A DNA stretch of 64,000 bases from Megascapheus bottae (Eukaryota > Chordata > Mammalia > Rodentia > Geomyidae), in the NCBI GenBank assembly GCA_024803745.1, contig JANJXV010001803.1, positions 1 to 64,000 of the forward strand, written 5' to 3'. The position numbers and the translations under genes are program-made. Positions 58,201 to 64,000 of this stretch are shown here, in pieces; the stretch's first letter is position 1, and every line of letters begins with the position of its first letter. The notes beneath the pieces are model-generated. The model was not told where the DNA came from, did not search any database, and saw only the letters and a program-made list of their open reading frames with translations.

Positions 58201-61200
58201 AGGTGTGTGAAGTCATAGAATGGAGGTTTGTGAAGTCACAGAATGGAGGTGTGTGTAGTCATAGAATGGAGGTTAGTGAAGTTATAGAATGGATGTTTGT
58301 AAAGTAAGAATGAAGTTGTGTGAAGGCATAGAATGGAGGTGTGTGACGTCAAAGAATGGAGGTGTGTGAAATCATAGAATGGAGGTGTGTAAACTCAGAA
58401 TGGAGGTGTGGGAAGTCAAAGAATGGAGGTGTGTGAAGTCATAGAATGGAGGTGTGTGAAGTCACAGAATGGAGGTGTGTGAAGTCATAGAATGGAGGTG
58501 TGTGCAGTCATTAAATGGAGGTGTGTGATATCATATAATGGAGGTGTGTGAAGTCACAGATTGGAGGTGTGTGAAGTCAGAATGGAGGTGTGAAGTCATA
58601 GAATAGAGATGGGTGAAGTCATAGAAAGGAGGTGTGGGAAGTCAGAGAATGGAGGTGTGAAGTCATAGAGTGAAGGTGAGTGAAGTCACAGAATCGAGGT
58701 CTGTGAAGTCATAGAATGGAGGTGTGTGAAGTCAGAATGGAGGTGTGTGAAGTCATAGATTGAAGGTGTGGGGAAGTCATAGTATGGAGGTGTGTGAAGT
58801 CACAAAATGGAGGTGTGTGAAGTCACAGAATGGAGGTGTGTGAAATCACAATTGAGGTGTGTGAAGTCATAGGATGGAGGTGTGTGAAATCAAAGAATGG
58901 AGGTTTGTGAAGTCGTAGAATGGATTGTGTGTGAAATCAGAGAATGGAGGTGTGTGAAGTCACAGAATGGAGGTGTGTAAAGTCACAGAGTGGAGGTGTG
59001 TGAAGTCACAGAATGGAGGTTTGTGAAGTCATAGAATGCAGGTGTGTGAAGTCAGAATAGAGGTGTGCGAAGTCATAGAATGGAGGTGTGTGAAGTGAGA
59101 ATGGAGCTGTGTGAAGTCATAGAATGGAAGTGTGTGAAGTCAGAATGGAGGTGTGTGAACTCATAGAATGGAGGTGTATGAAGTCAAAATGGAGGTGTGT
59201 GAAGTCACAGAATGGATGTGTGTGAACTCATAAAGGAGGTGTGTGAAGTCATAGAATGGAGGTCTGTGAAGTCATAGAATGGAGGTTTGTGAAATCATAG
59301 AATGGAGGTGTGTGAAGTCACAGAATTCATGTGTGTGAAGACAGAATGGAGGTGTGTGAAGTCAGAATGGAGGTGTGTGAAGTCAGGTAATGGAGGTGTG
59401 TGAAGTCACAATGCAGGTGTGTGAACTCATAGAATGGAGGTGTGTGAAGTAACAATGTAGGTTTCTGAAGTCATAGAATGGAAGTGTGTGAAGTCATAGA
59501 ATGGAGGTTTGTGTAGTAAGAATGGAGGTGTGTGAAGTCACCGAATGGAGTTGTGTGAGCTCAGAATGGAGGTGTGTGAAGTCAGAGAATGGAGGTGTTT
59601 GAAGTCATAGAATGGAGGTGTGTGAAGTCACAGAATGGAGGTATATGAAGTCAGAATCGAGGTGTGAAGTCATAGAATAGAGGTGGGTGAAGTCATAGAA
59701 AGGACGTGTGTGAAGTCATAGAATGGAGCAGTGTGAAGTCATAGAATGGAGGTGAGTGAAGTCAGAGATTCGAGGTCTGTGAATTCATAGAATGGAGGTG
59801 TGTGAAGTCAGAATGCAGGTATGTGAAGTCACAGAATGGAGGTGTGTGAAGTCATATATTGGAGGTGTGTGAAGTCAGAATGGAGGTGTGTGAAGTCACA
59901 GAATGGAGGTGTGTAAACTCAGAATGAAGGTGTTTGAAGTCATAGATGGAGGTGTGTGAAGTCACAGTATGGAGGTGTGTGAAATCATAGAATGGAATTT
60001 TGTGAATTCACAGAATGGAGCTGTGTGAAATCAGAATGGAGGAGTGTGAAGTCATAGAATGGAGGTGAGTGAAGTCACAGATCCGAGGTCTATGAAGTCA
60101 TAGAATGGAGCTGTGTGATGTCAGAATTGAGGAGTGTGAAGTCCTAGAATGGATGTGTGTGAACTCATAGAATGGAGGTGTGTGACGTCAGAATGGAAGT
60201 GTGTGAAGTCACAGAATTGAGGTGTGTGAAGTCATATATTGGAGGTGTGTGAAGTCACAGAATGGAGGTGTGTGAAGTCACAGAATAGAGGTGTGTGAAC
60301 TCAGAATGGAGGTGTTTGAAGTCATAAATGGAGGTGTGTGAAGTCACAGTATGGAGGTTTGTGAAATCATAGAATGGAATTTTGTGAATTCACAGAATGG
60401 AGCTGTGTGAAGTCAGAATGGAGGAGTGTGAAGTCATAGAATGGAGGTGTGTGAAGTCAGAATGGAGGTGTGTGAACTCATAGAATGGACGTGTGTGAAG
60501 TCACAATGGAGGTGTGTGAAGACAGAGAATGGAGGTGTGTGAAGTCACAGAATGGAGGTGTGAAGTCATAGAATGGAGGTGTGTGAAGTCATATTATGGA
60601 GGTGTGTGAAATCATAGAATGGATGTTTCTGAAGTAAGAATGAAGGTGTGTGAAGTCATAGAATGGAGGTGTGTGAAGTCAAAATGGAGGTGTGTGAACT
60701 CATAGAATGGAGGTGTGTGAAGTCACAGAATGGAGGTGTGTGAAGTCAGAAAGGAGGAGTGAAGTCATAGAATGGGGGTGGGTGAAGTCATGGAAAGGAG
60801 GTGTGGGAAGTAATAGAATGGAGAAGTGTGAAGTCATAGAGTGGAGGTGAGTGAAGTCACATATTCAAAGTCTGTGAAGTCATAGAATGGAGGTTTGTGA
60901 ATTCAGAATGGAGGTGTATGAACTCATAGAATGGAGGTGAGTGAAGTCACAATGGAGGTGTGTGAAGTCATAGAATTGGGGTGTGTGAAATCAGAGAATG
61001 GAGGTGTGTGAAGTCAGAATTGAGGTGTGTAAAGTCACACAATGGAGGTGTGTGAAGTCACAGAATGGAGCTGTGTGAAGTCACAATGGAGGTGTGTGAA
61101 GTCATAGGATGGAGGTGTGTGAAATCAAAGAATGGAGGTTTGTGAAGTCATAGAATGGATTCTGTGTGAAATCAGAGAATGGAGGTGTGTGAAGTCACAG

Positions 61201-64000
61201 AATGGAGGTGTGTAAAGTCACAGAGTGGAGGTGTGTGCAGTCACAGAATGGAGGTTTGTGAAGTCATAGAATGCAGGTGTGTGAAGTCAGAATATAGGTG
61301 TGCGAAGTCATAGAATGGAAGTGTGTGAAGTCAGAATGGAGGTGTGTGAACTCATAGAATGGAGGTGTATGAAGTCACAATGGAGGTGTGTGAAGTCACA
61401 GAATGGATGTGTGTGAACTCATAAAGGAGGTGTGTGAAGTCATAGAATGGAGGTCTGTGAAGTCATAGAATGGAGGTTTGTGAAATCATAGAATGGAGGT
61501 GTGTGAAGTCACAGAATGCATGTGTGTGAAGACAGAATGGAGGTGTGTGAAGTCAGAATGGAGGTGTGTGAAGTCAGATAATGGAGGTGTGTGAAGTCAC
61601 AATGCAGGTGTGTGAACTCATAGAATGGGGGTGTGTGAAGTAACAATGTAGGTTTCTGAAGTCATAGAATGGAGGTGTGTGAAGTCATAGAATGGAGGTG
61701 TGTGAAGTCATAGAATGGAAGTGTGTGAAGTCATAGAATGGAGGTTTGTGAAGTAAGAATGGAGGTGTGTGAAGTCACCGAATGGAGTTGTGTGAGCTCA
61801 GAATGGAGGTGTGTGAAGTCAGAGAATGGAGGTGTTTGAAGTCATACAATGGAGGTGTGTGAAGTCACAGAATGGAGGTATCTGAAGTCAGAATCGAGGT
61901 GTGAAGTCATAGAATAGAGGTGGGTGAAGTCATAGAAAGGAGGTGTGGGAAGTCATAGAATGGAGCAGTGTGAAGTCATAGAATGGAGTTCAGTGAAGTC
62001 AGAGATTCGAGGTCTGTGAAGTCATAGAATGGAGGTGTGTGAAGTCAGAATGGAGGTATGTGAATCATAGAATAGAGGTGTGTGAACTCATAGAATGGAG
62101 GTGTGTGTCGTCACAATGGAAGTGTGTGAAGTCACAGAATGGGAGGTGTGTGAAGTCATACATTGTTGTGTGAAGTCAGAATGGAGGTGTGTGAAGTTAC
62201 AGAATGGAGGTGTGTGAACTCAGAATGAAGGTGTTTGAAGTCATAGATGGAGGTGTGTGAAGTCACAGTATGGAGGTGTGTGAAATCATAGAATGGAATT
62301 TTGTGAATTCACAGAATGGAGCTGTGTGAAGTCAGAATGGAGGAGTGTGAAGTCATAGAATGGAGGTGAGTGAAGTCACAGATCCGAGGTCTATGAAGTC
62401 ATAGAATGGAGCTGTGTGATGTCAGAATTGAGGAGTGTGAAGTCCTAGAATGGAGGTGTGTGAACTCATAGAATGGAGGAGAGTGAAGTCACAATGGAGG
62501 TGTGTGAAGTCATAGAATGGGGGTGTGTGAAATCAGAGAATGGAGGTGTGTGAAGTCAGAATTGAGGTGTGTAAAGTCACACAATGGAGGTGTGTGAAGT
62601 CACAGAATGGAGCTGTGTGAAGTCACAATGGAGGTGTGTGAAGTCATAGGATGGAGGTGTGTGAAATCAAAGAATGGAGGTTTGTGAAGTCATAGAATGG
62701 ATTGTGTGTGAAATCAGAGAATGGAGGTGTGTGAAGTCATAGAATGGAGGTGTGTGAAGTCAGAATGGAGGTGTGTGAAGTCATAGATTGAAGGTGTGGG
62801 GAAGTCATAGTATGGAGGTGTGTGAAGTCACAGAATGGAGCTGTGTGAAATCACAATTGAGGTGTGTGAAGTCATAGGATGGAGGTGTGTGAAATCAAAG
62901 AATGGAGGTTTGTGAAGTCATAGAATGGATTGTGTGTGAAATCAGAGAATGGAGGTGTGTGAAGTCACAGAATGGAGGTGTGTAAAGTCACAGAGTGGAG
63001 GTGTGTGAAGTCATAGAATGGAGGTTTGTGAAGTCATAGAATGCAGGTGTATGAAGTCAGAATAGAGGTGTGCGAAGTCATAGAATGGAGGTGTGTGAAG
63101 TGAGAATGGAGCTGTGTGAAGTCATAGAATGGAAGTGTGTGAAGTCAGAATGGAGGTGTGTGAACTCATAGAATGGAGGTGTATGAAGTCAAAATGGAGG
63201 TGTGTGAAGTCACAGAATGGATGTGTGTGAACTCATAAAGGAGGTGTGTGAAGTCATAGAATGGAGGTCTGTGAAGTCATAGAATGGAGGTTTGTGAAAT
63301 CATAGAATGGAGGTGTGTGAAGTCACAGAATGCATGTGTGTGAAGACAGAATGGAGGTGTGTGAAGTCAGAATGGAGGTGTGTGAAGTCAGATAATGGAG
63401 GTGTGTGAAGTCACAATGCAGGTGTGTGAACTCATAGAATGGAGGTGTGTGAAGTAACAATGTAGGTTTCTGAAGTCATAGAATGGAGGTGTGTGAAGTC
63501 ATAGAATGGAGGTGTGTGAAGTCATAGAATGGAAGTGTGTGAAGTCATAGAATGGAGGTTTGTGAAGTAAGAATGGAGGTGTGTGAAGTCACCGAATGGA
63601 GTTGTGTGAGCTCAGAATGGAGGTGTGTGAAGTCAGAGAATGGAGGTGTTTGAAGTCATACAATGGAGGTGTGTGAAGTCACAGAATGGAGGTATCTGAA
63701 GTCAGAATCGAGGTGTGAAGTCATAGAATAGAGGTGGGTGAAGTCATAGAAAGGAGGTGTGGGAAGTCATAGAATGGAGCAGTGTGAAGTCATAGAATGG
63801 AGTTGAGTGAAGTCAGAGATTCGAGGTCTGTGAAGTCATAGAATGGAGGTTTGTGAAGTCAGAATGGAGGTATGTGAAGTCATAGAATAGAGGTGTGTGA
63901 ACTCATAGAATGGAGGTGTGTGTCGTCACAATGGAAGTGTGCGAAGTCACAGAATGGAGGTGTGTGAAGTCATACATTGTTGTGTGAAGTCAGAATGGAG
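58200..64000 (+). repeat. Domain A-right: return to family A
   Basis: The GGATTGTG family A marker returns (58,921, 61,157 as GGATTCTG, 62,699, 62,927), and the B markers disappear after about 57,850. Internal duplications link AGATTGAAGG at 58,757 and 62,785 (4,028), GATCCGAGGT at 60,080 and 62,381 (2,301) and CATTGTTGTG at 62,161 and 63,975 (1,814). The block is cut by the window end. Only monomers are present. Confidence 0.82.
60505..62165 (+). repeat. Long-range copy of the window start (1-1,638)
   Basis: Position 1 corresponds to 60,505. The offset is 60,504 through GCATGTGTG (1,014 and 61,518) and 60,527 after one extra monomer near 61,700. Only a few substitutions were noticed, for example CGGAATTG against CAGAATTG and CATTGGTG against CATTGTTG. 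The similarity is clearly higher than between the 5.1-kb copies inside A-left. Confidence 0.85.

Larger units (their letters stand above)
1..64000 (+). repeat. Continuous tandem satellite array of a ~23-bp monomer
   Basis: Every line of the window is built from a 20-base core, AATGGAGGTGTGTGAAGTCA, plus a tail of TAG or CAG (23 bp), or of one base G, A or C (21 bp). About 2,800 copies follow each other head to tail; the reverse complement (CCATTC or ACCTCC on the + strand) was not seen, so there is no inversion. The consensus has 7 A, 6 T, 9 G and 1 C, with no CpG. Most copies differ from it by none to three substitutions, typically GGTTTGTG, GGAAGTGTG, TGACGTCA, GGGTG or AACTCA variants. No unique sequence, dispersed transposon, poly-A tract or simple-sequence block interrupts the array, and both ends of the window fall inside it. 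The monomer is not one I can match to a named satellite. The feature is certain; the host and chromosomal location are not. Confidence 0.98.

Noticed and set aside
1..64000. CRISPR array (short regular repeats)
   Set aside because: There are no unique spacers between the repeats. The 23-mers abut each other directly and vary by point changes, with no leader or cas genes.
1..64000. Gene for a large tandem-repeat protein
   Set aside because: A 23-bp unit shifts frame at each copy, and consensus units bring in TAG (from CATAG) and TGA (from GTGTGA). No frame remains open beyond 76 codons, so a repeat-protein gene is excluded.
1..64000. Telomeric repeat or alpha-type satellite
   Set aside because: There are no TTAGGG or TTTAGGG runs and no unit near 171 bp. 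The G-rich TG runs are parts of the 23-mer only.
1..64000. Strong G-quadruplex or Z-DNA elements
   Set aside because: G runs are mostly two bases long, separated by about 15 bases between monomers, and GTGTGTG is only 7 bases. Both structures would be weak, so I did not annotate individual sites.

Overview
The whole window is one uninterrupted head-to-tail tandem array (satellite or macrosatellite DNA). I see no gene, RNA gene, transposon, CRISPR array or single-copy sequence in it. The monomer is about 23 bp: a 20-base core, AATGGAGGTGTGTGAAGTCA, followed by a short tail, usually TAG or CAG (23 bp) or a single G, A or C (21 bp). Roughly 2,800 monomers fill the 64 kb, all in the same orientation. 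The array runs off both ends of the window. A long, internally layered minisatellite with a CpG-free consensus and no coding capacity fits eukaryotic heterochromatin (subtelomeric, pericentromeric or a large VNTR block), perhaps of a vertebrate. I do not recognise the monomer as a named satellite and cannot name the species.

The monomers are not randomly mixed. Diagnostic variant monomers recur in fixed order and define higher-order repeats (HORs). By eye there are five domains, with edges good to a few hundred bases: A-left (about 1-9,600), B1 (9,600-22,300), B2 (22,300-41,600), B3 (41,600-58,200) and A-right (58,200-64,000). A-left and A-right are the same family: bases 1 to about 1,640 reappear almost unchanged from 60,505. 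The three B domains carry marker monomers that I did not find in A. B therefore sits as a roughly 48-kb block between A-type flanks.

Within the domains I could measure tandem segmental duplications from shared rare variants: offsets of about 5.07-5.14 kb in A-left; 7,063 falling to 6,926 bp and 4,046 bp in B1; 3,091, 764 and 2,635 bp in B2; about 2.5 kb, 1,186 bp, 3,285/3,933 bp, 655 bp and 648 bp in B3; and 1,814, 2,301 and about 4,028 bp in A-right. Several offsets shift by whole monomers (23 or 92 bp), and one HOR length is exactly another plus an internal duplication (3,285 + 648 = 3,933). This is the pattern expected from repeated unequal exchange or slippage in register with the monomer. 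The 2,635-bp pair shows no difference at any place I compared and looks like the youngest event, or an assembly duplication.

The only open frames are seven of 61-76 codons. They are products of the repeat: pure 23-mers bring stop codons into every frame, and the 21-bp variants locally keep one frame open. The + strand is very G-rich and C-poor (9 G to 1 C per consensus monomer). The commonest functional-looking motif is TGACGTCA, the CREB/ATF palindrome, one base from the monomer's own TGAAGTCA. I do not see a convincing new biological system. What is notable is the size, purity and nested architecture of the array. All alignments were made by eye, so identities are qualitative.
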